The notes under the pieces are model-generated. The model was not told the origin of the DNA. It made no database searches and saw only the letters and a list, made by a program, of their open reading frames with translations. The translations under genes were made by a program, and so were the position numbers. Shown here piece by piece: positions 14,201 to 25,545 of a stretch of 64,000 nt of DNA (its first letter is position 1; the number at the start of each line of letters is the position of its first letter). Source of the stretch: Psettodes erumei (Eukaryota; Chordata; Actinopteri; Pleuronectiformes; Psettodidae); assembly GCA_016785225.1 (NCBI GenBank), contig JAFBJZ010000601.1:1240001-1304000 (forward strand), in the 5' to 3' direction.

Positions 14201-17200
14201 ATTACCTTCTTGCCACTGAATGGGGGAATCATGTATTAAAATATCCTACACCTCCAGACCTTTTCTGTCAGTAAGCACAATGATAAAGTTCACAGAGCTG
14301 ATGGCTGATCCACACTGATTCTCCCAAGATCAACATTGTCAAAAATAAAGACAGTTAGCAGTACTTTGAACATGATCCTGTACCAGCATCCATTCTACCA
14401 TGATCACATTCCCTTGCATATAATAATTAATTTATGAAACAGGCCTGGCCTTTCTTTTTGTTTACTAGCCAACACTATTCACTCTCTCTAAAACACTGGA
14501 GGGTTAAGATATGAGTGCTATTAAAAGAAAATATCCCAGACCAATTTCTAGGATATCTGAAATGCTCTCATGGATTTAGTTTCCTTTCTTTGCCAAGGCA
14601 TGTTGTGAGGCATTTAGCCCACATGCAACATTTGATTCATACATGCTGGTTGATCATATTAGAAAAAAGATATCTTGAATGCTTCAGAATTTATCTGATT
14701 CCAGGGATGAAGATAAAGGTTCCATACTGTATCCAAAGTTGTTTGTTGTATACCTAAAAAGCCTCTCCCCTGCATAGTGATAATTTTGGTCTTTGGTATC
14801 ATTGGTCAATAAGGACATGTAAATACATCATGCATGAACATCAAACACAGACTAAGCTCCATTACCACAGACACAAAAGTGTGTTGTTTTGTTCATAAAA
14901 TGGGAAATGTTCTGTCATTTCCTGACGTATACATCTGTTTAGAAGTCGGTTACAACGGCACTGTCGTTGTGAAATGAAATGAAGTGCTGTTTGATCTTAA
15001 TGAGATGTGTGAGATGCAGTGATATGGTTTATATCTTGTTTTTTATTCCAGATATTAGATTTCAACAGTATACTGAAAGCGCATGCTCTTTCTTTTATCT
15101 CTGCCCGCATTATTCTTAAATACAATAGTTTCACACTAACATAGCAGGGAACTGTTGACTGCAAATTCAGATTCCCCTTCACTGTTCAGTCAGTATGTAT
15201 AAAATATCATCAATATGTTAAGAAGCTTCCTCACGCTTGGGCAAGGAGACTCAAGGAGAATGTCCCAGACCACTAAGTTTACTATCATGTACTATCATTG
15301 GGTGTATTAACGGCTGAGGGGACGTGCTTCAACCTGCTGCAGGTAAATGTCAAGTAGCCTCACATCATAATTTGTGGCTGCTTGTACAAAATCAACCCCT
15401 GACTCTATACAATCTTTGGGCAATTGAAAGAAACTGGAGTTTATGAAATTGTTCAGGTTCTAGACAAAATCCTTGCAGTGAGGTGCTTCTCTAATAAGAA
15501 TAGTCTATCTTTTAAGAACTTCCTCCTTCACAATCTTCAGATACAACCCATAGAAGCATAACAGCTGACAACTGCATTATATTAGTTTATACACTAGCTA
15601 TAAATTCTGCACTTAATACAGGTTTCAGGAATAAGTAAGACAGAAATACACTTATTACAACTTGTAGGAGAAGTAGACAATGAGCTGAAAAGTCCACAGC
15701 ATTCTCACTTTAAGAAGACTCATGTCACACAGTCTCAGGTTAACAATATATTGGGAGCTCCTGAACCAGTCATTTGCTTGAGGCCCAGAAAACAAGGACA
15801 GTCTTTTCAAACCTCTGAAATCAACACTGATGTGAATGCATGCTTTTCACACTTTGCTGACTCTGTACACCTTCGCCCTTTCCTTGCACTGGACCGGAAG
15901 GTGTATAAATCCGAATGCGATTTTATGCACTTTCAAAAATATCTCCAATAACCAGAAACAACAGCTTGACATTTCCTGACCCCAATATTTTGTCAAAAGC
16001 TAAGGTGATGAAACTGTGGGGTGGGACGTCAATGGGAAAAAAAAAGAAATGGAAGTGAAAACCTGGGATGATTTCCTGTGATAAGGTCATATTCTATGTT
16101 TTCTTGCCAGTAACAAGAATGACATGATCAACCTGTGTTAAGGGGACTGAAAAGATAAGATCTTCAAATTTTCAGCTCCCGATCTTGCATTAAATGCTTT
16201 TCATGACCTTGAAAGTGTAGGTTGAGAACTGTGTCAGCTGTATAGGAATAACTTCAGTCTTCTCAGGCAATGAAAGATGGATTTTATTTTTGCTGAAGTA
16301 TGAATTTCTGAACTCACAGCATCCAGTGAAGGCCTCCATTGAAGGCTTTGATTGTCTTTGTGCAAAACAATGCAGTGTGAGACTGTAGCAGTGGAACTAG
16401 CAGAGATGTCATACTTCTCTGGGATTAAGGAACAAGATGGTGATACAACAGGTAGTACAGGCTTTGTACCAGCTCAATGACCAAAGTCTCTATAATCCCA
16501 GTAAAGAACACCTTCATGAGTGTAGTGGATTTAACAATGGATAGCAGTGGATTCTTTACTGATTAAAAAGTTTTCTATAAAGCCAAATAAGCACATAAAA
16601 ATTAAAGTGGTGGCCAGCAAGAGCAGCCTGGGTTGCCTGAGTTGGCATAGCAACTTCCACAGCAAAAGAACAGAACATGACAGTATGTTAATAAGATTAA
16701 AATATATCCATATGAATCTGGCTCTTGGTGTTTAAAAAAAGTCTTTTACATAATATTACATAGGCATTCTTCTGTCCATTTTATTTCCATTTATCATTAT
16801 TTTTCTGATTAAATAGCTCATCACCCAGTATCAAACTCAAGACTTGTTATTAACTCTGCTGAGCTCAGAGGATACCACATCCTTACTATGCAACAACTAG
16901 GGACAGGACCATGTGCACAGATGTCCTTCATCAGGGAGAAATGTTTTATCTATAATGTGTACAATATGTATGTATTAACTTTTGTTAAAGCCATCTACTT
17001 TCATTCTGCAGGGATTGTAATGACTGTTGGTCGTAATTGAAATGATAAACTCATCAGTCTGTTGAAAAGGGTGCATGGCTGCGTGTTGCTTGGCAACCAT
17101 TCTGTTAAATGTCACTGAACTGCATTGCTTGGTGAAATAGGGATTATTTGTTATCAATACGTTATTTCATTTCTTTTGATGCTGTGTGTATTTTATGAAA

Positions 17201-18369
17201 CCTTCAAGTATATGTAACTATTTTAGAGAACCAATAAACCCATTTTTACATCTTTGTATATTATATCTTTATAAACAAGTTAAAACCAACATCTCGAAGG
17301 GAATCACTGTATATATTGAAGCATCATGGCATAAAATATGTCAAATTCATAATTACAGCTTAGTCATTACTTCTGGTTTTAGACAGGGTGCAGTGTGACA
17401 GTCATATTTTTGATATTACAGAAATTGAGCAAAATATATTTTCTGCAATTTTAACATATGTGGAAGTCATCATCAAGTTTCAGTTGCATATTGATTGGAA
17501 GGCAGATGCTACATGGTCTTTCCATTGCATGAACACAGTGAAGAGTTGGTCTGTGCCCTTGCCAATCCAGCTGGAATAGTATTTACCATGCTGTATCCTT
17601 ACAAACAAAACACAGATTTCTTTATTTGGAGGAATTAGGCATCAGCCCATCTTGTTTTCACATTGAATTTCTGAACAGCTTTAATTCATCCGATTTCATG
17701 GGTTTTTCTTTCAAGCAAAAAATATATTCTGAGGTGTTGGGTTTTGATAAATAATATACACTGGCTTATTTTGTCTGTCTGTGTGTCTGAACCATAAATT
17801 AAACTACTTGTGCTGTGAATGCACACAATGAAACCAGACCTAGTGCTGATGTAAACACTATAATCGAGTTACAATAACTTCAAAATGATAACATTCTGTC
17901 TTGTCATTTCAAGCCAATATTTTTTTCCTCTAAATCAGTAACTACTACTATGATCTGAGACACAACTGACTTTAAATAGTAATTTTCATTACAAGCAAAG
18001 CAACCCTCCATTTATTAGAACAGGCTCCCACCAGCAATTTACATGTCATATACCACTGGAGGAAGTATTGAGATCACTACCTTGAGTAAAAGCAACAATA
18101 CTACAATATAAAAGTCCTCATTGATAATTTCCCTTGTATGAAAATATTACTGTCAAAATGTATTTAAATTATAGCCCCTGTGGTTGTTTTGTAGCATGTG
18201 TGCTAGTAGCATTTGATCGTTGTAATTGCCTGAGGTGTAGCATCATATTTTAAAAGCTGCGCCTGTTTTGTATGTCTAATCTTAATCTGCATAGCAATTT
18301 AAGTAAAATAAGTGAGGAAAATCTCTAAACACTCTCTGACTGTTTTGCTCACTACACTTTTGTCTATGT

Positions 18370-18418
18370 CTTGCTTCCCCTCCTCTTCCCATTTCCCGCT
18401 GTCTTTGATTTTTTCCAG
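18370..18418 (+). other. Splice acceptor of the chst8 transmembrane exon
   Basis: A long pyrimidine-rich tract (CTTGCTTCCCCTCCTCTTCCC, then a T run) ends in TTTTCCAG, placing the intron/exon boundary after base 18418. It sits 34 bases ahead of the first ATG of the recognised coding frame, so the exon begins with a short untranslated leader. The gene therefore has at least one more upstream, untranslated exon. Confidence 0.75.
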
Positions 18419-18452
18419 AACTTATTACATTAGTGTCTGACTGTGCCGCATC

Positions 18453-18612
18453 ATGCTGTGGATGAAGTGGAAGATGGTGGTGGACTCCCTGCGTGGACGG
18501 AGAAGGAGGCTGCCCTGTTCCCTTTGGTTCCTCCTGCTGTTCGCTGCTGGAGGTCTGGTTCTCTTCATCCACCAGCAAGATCTGTCAGAGATGGTCCAGC
18601 AACAAGGCCCAG
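18453..18612 (+). CDS. chst8: Carbohydrate sulfotransferase 8-like, first coding exon (partial)
   Basis: This exon encodes 53 codons plus one base, and the full exon runs from 18419 to 18612. CHST8 is a Golgi type II membrane enzyme that moves sulfate from PAPS to the 4-OH of terminal GalNAc, for example on LacdiNAc-bearing glycoprotein hormones. Visible here are a short N-terminal tail, an arginine cluster at residues 14-19 (R-G-R-R-R-R), a hydrophobic anchor at about residues 21-40 (core LLFAAGGLVLFI) and a stem start reading HQQDLSEM and ending in QQQGPG. Positive charge before the anchor predicts a cytoplasmic N-terminus. The anchor and stem resemble, from memory, human CHST8 (LLFGAAGLLLFI, LQD, QQVPG) more than CHST9. 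The start is the first ATG in frame; codons 4 and 8 are alternatives, and human CHST8 has a shorter tail. The exon ends in a phase-1 donor, CCCAG|GTTAGC. The catalytic domain is not in this window, so the call rests on this exon alone. Confidence 0.75.
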
Positions 18613-18618
18613 GTTAGC
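18613..18618 (+). other. Splice donor after the chst8 exon
   Basis: The coding frame runs to CCCAG followed by GTTAGC. The GT gives a phase-1 donor, splitting a codon that begins with G, which fits a glycine at this point in the family. It is a moderate match to the GTAAGT consensus. Reading through instead continues the frame only briefly, so splicing is the simpler explanation. Confidence 0.65.
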
Positions 18619-20329
18619 CTCTATTTGCCCTAAAACAGCAGGTTCATCCAGAACAGGTTTTTGAAAGATGATACTTGTACTGATCCTTTCCCAATTTGTT
18701 TCAGTATTAACTTTCTGTACTCAGGCCATGTTTTAACATCCCTCAGCATATTGTCTGCAGCATGGAAAAGTCCAAAAGATCTTAGACCTGGGCTCAACAA
18801 TACAAATTCTGAATACAAATACACATTCCTGCACAAAATGTACTGTAAAATATGTGATAAAATCTTTATAACTTCACCACTCTGAGTTTTCATGAAATAA
18901 GTTTTATGCCTCCACATCACCTTGTGTAAACGCTTTTGCAAGTTTGCAAAATTGCAGTTTTAGATCACTTTTTTGGCACATTTTAAATTTCTGACCACAA
19001 GCCCCAATGTCATAATTCCATTTAAATCGTATACTGAATAAAATATGAATTTGAAATTGCCTAAATAAAACAAATAGCTAGGGCTGATTGATGCACACTG
19101 TAGCTATGATTATGACTGCAGTCATGGGATGATAGGCCTTTAGTCGATGCTCTGTGACTGTGGCTGTAGCTCTGGCTTTGCTTCGCGTTGTTATGATTAT
19201 GGCTGTGACAGTTTATAATGGGTGTTAGACAATTGCACGACCAGGGGATGTGTTGCTTGTTTTTGATATTATTTGGTGTGGAATCCAGGTTTAACAGTAG
19301 AGAAAACAAACAATTTCCTTTCATTCTATTTGTCTTGTGGTCAGCTTCCACCGTGATGGAGAGAGGGGTCGTGCATTCAATTTCCAAATGAGTCAAACCT
19401 TTATCCTCATAAAGTGACCCAGTGTACCTCTGCTTGCCACTCAGCATTAAGGAGATTGGGGTTTAAGCAGCCGTGATAGACGAGTGTCCTGAGCATGTAA
19501 AACTAAGCCGCTTCATGTCTCAGAAACAAGAGATCAGCTATTTGCTTATGTGCCTCTTTGGCTTGCACTGCATTTCCACCTCAATGAGAGCAGCATTAGT
19601 TGCATGTTGCTGCTGTTGCTGGACCAAGCCCTGACTTTGAATACAACTCAAATATTTTTCAGACCTCAGAGCCTCATTGTTGAGAGTTTACCTGATTTTG
19701 GTTGCATTATGCTCTTTAAGAACTATAATGCAGTTTAAATGAAATTTTATTTTGTCAAAATTTTACCAGTCATAAATTTGCAAGCAAAGAAATGAGTCGA
19801 CAAGTTTCTGTTGATTAAAGAAAAAGGCTGATCAACTGGTCTGGCAGGCTCTCTGGAGATAAAACTGTCATCAGCAGAGTCAGAGAAACCTCAATCCACC
19901 GAGTATCGCCACTACATTGTGTCAACAGCACTGTGAATCATTATGAATATCAGAGCAGTGTCACACTCCACAGCAATAAGAGGCACTTAGCCAGAGTGGA
20001 TTCCCTCCAACCCTCTAATATTCCCCTGATTGTCAGATGCTTTCAGGCACAGTGTCAGGTGAAAAAAAGGCCAACTACAATGATGCAAACACATGGGACA
20101 TGCATACACTGAAGCACACATGTAGGACAGACACATACGTTATGTACAAATATATACCATCACTTTCACTTAATATTCATGAGAAATATCAGACTACGAC
20201 CCATGATAGGTTGCAGAGACTAACAGTTTGGACTACATCTGCAAGGGGAGCAACATTTTTAGTAAAAGCAGAGGTTATTGTCAGCAGTGGCAGGCACAGC
20301 ATTTGATTTTACCCTAAATTCTACTGTGT

Positions 20330-20351
20330 GTGCACGCATGCATGTGTGCAC
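20330..20351. repeat. Imperfect 22-bp purine/pyrimidine palindrome
   Basis: A GTGCACGCATGCATG core continues into TGTGCAC, pairing 20 of 22 positions with its reverse complement and almost perfectly alternating purine and pyrimidine. Such runs can form hairpins or left-handed DNA. It probably derives from a decayed TG/CA microsatellite. Confidence 0.5.
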
Positions 20352-22556
20352 TAGCACCTCATGAAATTGTCGATGATCTGACCAATCTTCTGAAAGCATA
20401 TCAACAATTTACAAAGACTCACTATGGAGACACAGGAGTTGCAAACATGTGACATAGGTATCATGCTGGTGGTGGTAGTTTCATATAGATGTGGCTTTTT
20501 TGGAATCAGTGGGGTACATTTGCATAACTTACACTACACCACCATTTACTGCAGCGCATGCCACACCTGCCTGTATATAAAATCTCATATGCACACACTC
20601 CACCTCACAGTTTGATAGATATCTAGGCATTGGTGTAGGTACGTGTTGTAAGTGGATTGCATGTCATACTGGTGCTACAGCAAATGCCAACACACCTAAC
20701 CTCTGTCTCTCAGCACAGGGGGCAGCTTCTCTTATTTCCTGACTGTCAATGATCTGCACTAACAGCATTACTGAGTTATAAATTGCATCATACTAGGATA
20801 TTTGTTTTTAATACCTGTGTGTAGGTTTGATGTTTTCATTATCTGATTATTATATATCAGATGTGCTGACATGGACAAGAGTCTCAGTCCTCTCTTTGAG
20901 GCTCACACAAGCAACGTGGTTTTCCTTCATGCCCTTCTAAAACAGAAATAAAATAGTTAACTAATGTATGAGCTGTTGCACTCAGGAAGACAAAGGCGTA
21001 CTTGTTCCACACAGGAGGTGGAATAGTGAAATTGTCCCTCTTTTTCTATAGTGTACTGCTGTTACTGAAATAAATAACATCTCACTCTCTCATTCTCACA
21101 CGCTTGTGCTCCCTCTCACTCTTTAGCTCTATCTCTCCCCTCGCCTTGTAGTAAATATGTCGTTTTACAGATATTTATGAACTAGTTATTACCTCATGAT
21201 TCATTAATATAGTATCTTCCAAACTGTTCTCTTGTAACTCATCATTATCTAGTCCTGGTCCTGTTGGAGTCATTAGGGAATTATTTATTAACAACTCATC
21301 ACTGTCAGGTCATTTCTGAATTGTTCCTCGCTCTTTCCTCCATAACTCTGCACAGCTATGTGTACCATATTGTCAGATGTGATACGCTTGCACTTTTGCT
21401 TAAAAGAACAACTCTGGTTAATTGTCTGATTTTCAAGGTTCTGGCTGTAATCTCAATTATGATAATGCTATGCATTATCAACGCTTTATCAATCAATGCA
21501 CTATCTCAATATGTATTAGTAATTATGATATCCATTTGGTGAGATCCAACCTAGCAGATGTGTTATAATGTGTTACATTTTTGAGCACATCATAACATTT
21601 GCTAGGTCGCAGGTTACTACATCAGTCAACATGTAAATATCTTAAAAATTGTTATTGATACATTTATACATAAAAAAACACATCTGAGTATTTAAGGCAA
21701 TTGTAATCTCACTTAAGGCTTTATTATGCACTTTGAAGTTTTTTAAGCAATTATGAAGCATATTTTATTCTGATATTCATGCTTGTAAAGTTGAATGAAG
21801 CATATGTAAATGATTTATTAATATTTCAAATAATTTACACACTATAAAATCAGGATCAGGATGACATTTAACTAATCCTCCAAGTTAACGTTCATTAGTC
21901 ACTCCTGATGGACAATAGTAAAAAAAAAAAAAAAGATCAAAATTGATCCAAGATTTTCAAAAGAACTAGGCTCTTTCTTTGAAAACCTTAGGTACTGCTT
22001 GATGTAAATAGATATTCATCTTTGGATGCCCTTCATGTCTTCCCACACCCATGCACAGCTCTCAGTGTGTCTCTCTCTCTCTGTCCAGTTTAGGAGTTAT
22101 GAGATGGGTGAAAGAAGAATAAAAGAATCAAAATTGATGAGAGGCAGCACTGAAAAATCTTTTCTGTTTCCCAGTTAATGTTATCTTTAGTGGCAGTTAT
22201 TCTGTTATTTTTATAGTGCAGACATTTCGTATTAATGACCATAACACAGTATGTATAGCATAAACTACAATATGCTATCACACACAGCCTTGAGGTAGTA
22301 ATACAAGCTACCACATCTGAAATCTACATTTCTGTGTTTTCAAGAACAGTGACTTCCAGGCAGTGTTTTACCCTCAGCCAATTCCACCTTTTATTATCTA
22401 AAAAAATGTAACTTTAACTGAACTCACCCCTCATTTTACTGAACATAAAACTATGAGTCATGCATCTTGCTGGGAGCATATTTTCTCTTGGCATAGAAAG
22501 TACCTGATTGGTTAAACCCAGGGCACAGTATGCCAAGAGAGATCCTATGGAATATT

Positions 22557-22700
22557 TACAGTGCATGCAGAAACTATTCAGATCCCTTATCTTTTTTCAC
22601 ATTTTTTATCTGCTTTGTGTTAAAATATTAGCCCCCCCCCCTTTTTCATTTCCCCTCTCAACAATCTACAATTAATACCCCATAATGAGGATGCAAATTA
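22557..22700 (+). mobile_element. Tc1/mariner-like element, 5' terminal fragment
   Basis: It begins TACAGTGCATGCAGAAACTA, followed by TTCAGATCCCTT, TTTTTTCACATTTTTTATC and, near the end, AATACCCCATAATGA. I recall the same order of blocks from the inverted-repeat end of a widespread fish Tc1-like family (CAGTGCATTCGGAAAGTATTCAGACCCCTT, then a CACATTTTGTTA block, then ATACCCCATAATGACAAAG). The TA at the boundary fits the TA target of this superfamily. Substitutions and a run of ten C show an old, inactive copy. No transposase follows. Confidence 0.65.
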
Positions 22701-23180
22701 ACATATTTTTTCTGTAGACTGAAAACTGATTTTATTTTTCATGTACTGTATGTAAAATAAGACAATTATAATTTTTACAAAGTTACGTTAACTCAGAAGA
22801 AAGCAAGCTGAGATATTATTCACTTAGCAGAAAGTGTGTGGATGTTCTGGATTTAAGGTTGTATTTAATTTTGTATAATTGTATTATACTGTCCAGTGAC
22901 TTCTTTGGATGTTAATATACAGGTTTCTCCTGGGAATTGAAATGTAGCAGTACATAAAATACTTAATGAATGAAATAATTTGAAACATGTTTGTAGATTC
23001 AAATCACATGATAAAGTAATTCTTGTCTTGTTTGAATAAAGATATTTATTATAATATACTTCACTCCATATACTTCAAGTATATAGCTCTGTTTAGCTTT
23101 GTTGATGTCATATAAGGACTAAGAAAGTTTTCTTTATGTTTGCTTACTGTTCCATAAAAAAAATATTTCACGAATTTAAA

Positions 23181-23505
23181 TTTGACCTGATTATACTGCC
23201 AGATGAAAGCTCAGGGGATCGCCAAAGTTATTGTAGTTCATCTTTCAGGGGCATGGGTGACTGCCGTATTTAATGGATCCATCCAAGAGTTGAACAATTG
23301 CTTTCAAAACCCAAACCTTCAACCTCAAGCAGACATTGCAGAAAAAGAATCACCAAATGAAAAGAATTGCTTAAATCATTAGGATCTGTAGGTGCCTGTG
23401 ACAGATTAGATTTACTTTGTTAAACCCACATCGGGGAAATTCATAATCCATTCATTTGCTGAGATATTTCAGTCTGGACCAAGGTAGCAGACCAACAAAC
23501 ATAAA
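23181..23505 (+). repeat. Dispersed percomorph-type repeat, copy A
   Basis: Two blocks are recognisable. About 23181-23330 reads TTTGACCTGATTATACTGCC, then GATGAAAGCTCAGGGGATCGCC and an AAAGTTATTG continuation. About 23445-23505 reads GCTGAGATATTTCAGTCTGG, then ACCAAGG and AGCAGACCAAC. From memory these are phrases of a repeat common in spiny-rayed fish genomes ('AGTCAGGGGATCACCAAAG ... TTGAGATATTTCAGTCTGGA ... GACCGACC'). The DNA between the blocks is diverged or inserted. A second copy in the same orientation lies near 35.5 kb. Class is unknown to me. Confidence 0.55.
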
Positions 23506-24121
23506 CATAACATAAATAAACATTTCAGTGAAACACGTTTTCATACCAACCATAATTAAAATAAACCGATCACAGTATTCATGTCAAGATACCCATAGTT
23601 AAAGTGTTCTAATACATCTCAACTTAATATACATTTACTAATATACAATATACATTAATATACAATACCAGCTGTGGGTTACTTTCTGTTAATCCCTCAT
23701 ACAGAGTAATATTATGATTCACTTTCCCTTGTTAATTTGTTTCACATAGTCAGTACAATTTTTTTCTGATTTTTTTCTTCAGCTGACATATCAGTATTTG
23801 ATATTTTGTCAGTCCCCTCCTGCCAATACTGAATAATCCCTTTATTACCAACATATAGATTTAAAACTATTCTACCAAGCCTATATAGCATGTCAAATCA
23901 AAAATGGCTTTCATTAGATATTTCCTTAGGATCTGGATGTGGTTTAGTTTTCATTTTGATCAATCTCCTGTATATCTACAGCAAAACTTAAAGACATAAA
24001 CTTTCATTTTACAGGTAGTGAAACAAAAGCATATGGGCTAATTTACAGTTTATATGTTAAACAACAGATACTAAATTGCACGGAACTCACTTCCATTTGC
24101 TCCCACGCACCTTAAGTAGCC

Positions 24122-24802
24122 TTGGTTAAAGAGAGGTTACACAATGGCTTGTGGATCCAAAGGATCTTCTTCTTAGGAACAATGGACATAGGCTTTGAGA
24201 TAGAGAGACCGAACAAACTCATCAAACTGGAACAACAAGGTCATTTTTCAATGTAACTTTAGTGACTCATTGTACAACTTCACCTTGAAGCAGATACTCT
24301 TCTTACAACGAATGGAAAGAAAACATTGGCGCTTGGTTCATTCTTAATGTTGACATCTTTGCCAACACGGACAATATAGTCCAGTATCTCAAAAGCACTA
24401 GCACCCCTTTTACTGGTCATCTGATCCAGAATTTGGGTCCCATTACATCACAGATCAAGAATTTTATTCTAGTTCAGATGCATTAGTCAGACACATACCA
24501 CCTGACTGTGGCGGTGGGGGCTTTCTGCTGTATCGCTACACAGCTTCGGTCATATACAAAATGTTTCAGTCTATTTTCATTCCTCCTGTTGATGATGGTT
24601 ACATGGAAATGTGCCTTGCCAAAGCAAGACTAAATCCTGATTCCCATATGGATGCAAAGACGGCGGGTCTGCCCTTTCCCTCCAGCAAAGTAGATGAATA
24701 TGACCCAGCAAAGATGTGCTACTTATGCACTGACTCCTTCCAGCTGACATTCATCTAATGTGGGAGGGAATATATGACCCTGATCTGATATGTGGTACCT
24801 AG
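24122..24802 (+). pseudogene. Decayed beta-1,3-N-acetylglucosaminyltransferase (b3gnt-like, GT31)
   Basis: Functional relatives are Golgi type II enzymes that add GlcNAc in beta-1,3 linkage to galactose, extending poly-LacNAc or mucin cores. Family phrases appear in order but in shifting frames: KERLHNGLWIQRIFFLGT from 24122 (stop at 24254), then FSDSLYNFTLKQILFL from about 24249, then VDIFANTDNIVQYLKS and GHLIQNLGPI from 24346 (stop at 24484), then CGGGGFLLYRYTASVIY, VDDGYMEMCLAKA and KVDEYDPAKM from 24498 (stop at 24756), and finally ADIHLMWEGIYDPDL from 24743 to a stop at 24800-24802. That is at least four frame changes. The metal-binding D-D-D that should precede VFANTD is lost, leaving N-V-D. 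The N-terminal anchor is not recognisable. The closest remembered relatives are teleost b3gnt3-like proteins. Family members usually have one coding exon, so retroposition cannot be told from decay of a tandem copy. Confidence 0.85.
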
Positions 24803-24850
24803 AAGTACAGTAACTCATGGGTAGTGACAGAGCTTTTCAGTTATAATATA

Positions 24851-25060
24851 CACGTAGAGGTCATTTTATTAGGTACACTTGTACAGTGTAATGCAATCCA
24901 GGACAATTGCCATAATCTCAACTTCTTCTCTTCAAAGCTTAAAAGTTTCAGAGACTTCTATGTGTTTATTATTTAGGCTGTCGTTTGTGATAGTGTTGTA
25001 CTGGACCCCATTATTATAAACATTATTATTAGAAACACCCTTAACGTTTTATACAAAAGT
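24851..25060 (+). mobile_element. MITE-like / non-autonomous DNA transposon end
   Basis: GAGGTCATTTTATTAGGTAC, followed by ACTTGTACAGTGTAATGCAA and TCCAGGACAA, opens the fragment. Further in lie AGCTTAAAAGTTTCAGAGAC and, near the end, GTTGTACTGGACCCCATTAT. I recall this order from a short non-autonomous fish element whose termini contain TTATTAGGTACACCTGTACA. The matching inverted end is not seen downstream, so the copy is truncated. It lies directly after the b3gnt-like pseudogene. The boundaries are approximate. Confidence 0.5.
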
Positions 25061-25460
25061 AATTACATGTTTAGTATCAGCAAAAATACTCACTTGGTTT
25101 CTGTGGCATGTATAAAATGTTCTAGCGCAAGGGAAAAAGCAAAACTTCCCGGAATAAGGGATGAAAACTTTGTGTACTTAGTAATAAACTTAGTAATTTA
25201 CTAAGTACCCATTTCATATTTACAGGGTAGTCATTTACACAAGAAAACCAGGGTAACAGTGTAAATATTATAGAGAAAATGGTTATGATGTCATGTCATT
25301 TAAAATGATGATAAAGAAAAATATATCTGGGAACTTAAATAGAAAAAGACATTTTTATCAATAAACTATGCATTGTTGTGTGAAAAGAAAAACAATGGGC
25401 TAAGCTTGGGGAGAAGACTGTACCTTTCACTAACTAACTATAGCTGTCATAATAAAATAG

Positions 25461-25461
<1 letters not shown>

Positions 25462-25539
<78 letters not shown>

Positions 25540-25545
25540 TGTGTA
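25462..25545. repeat. (TG)n microsatellite, about 84 bp
   Basis: About 41 uninterrupted TG/GT units broken once by a TA at about 25532-25533. Long TG/CA tracts of this length are typical of fish genomes and usually length-polymorphic. Confidence 0.97.

Larger units (their letters stand above)
5849..18418. other. Non-coding stretch upstream of the sulfotransferase exon
   Basis: No convincing coding exon is visible. The open frames here, including 135 codons on the minus strand at about 13104-13511, are low-complexity or featureless and look like chance frames. The stretch contains a perfect TAATTA-type palindrome near 11.25 kb, described separately, and ends in the pyrimidine tract of the exon acceptor. 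It is 5' intron or upstream flank. Untranslated first exons could lie here but cannot be identified by eye. Confidence 0.55.
18613..22556 (+). other. Proximal part of the putative long chst8 intron
   Basis: No exon-like coding sequence is visible. The longest open frame is 128 codons on the minus strand at about 19061-19447, rich in His/Ser and without a recognisable domain. The stretch holds a purine-pyrimidine alternating palindrome near 20.33 kb, a pyrimidine-rich tract at about 21.09-21.15 kb and a 15-base A run at about 21.92 kb. Assignment to an intron is inferred from the donor just upstream and from the absence of a catalytic exon anywhere in the window. Confidence 0.5.

Noticed and set aside
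18443..18664. +1-shifted open frame over the chst8 exon starting at a GTG
   Set aside because: It is a shadow of the true frame that begins at the ATG at 18453. It lacks a membrane anchor and runs through the splice donor.
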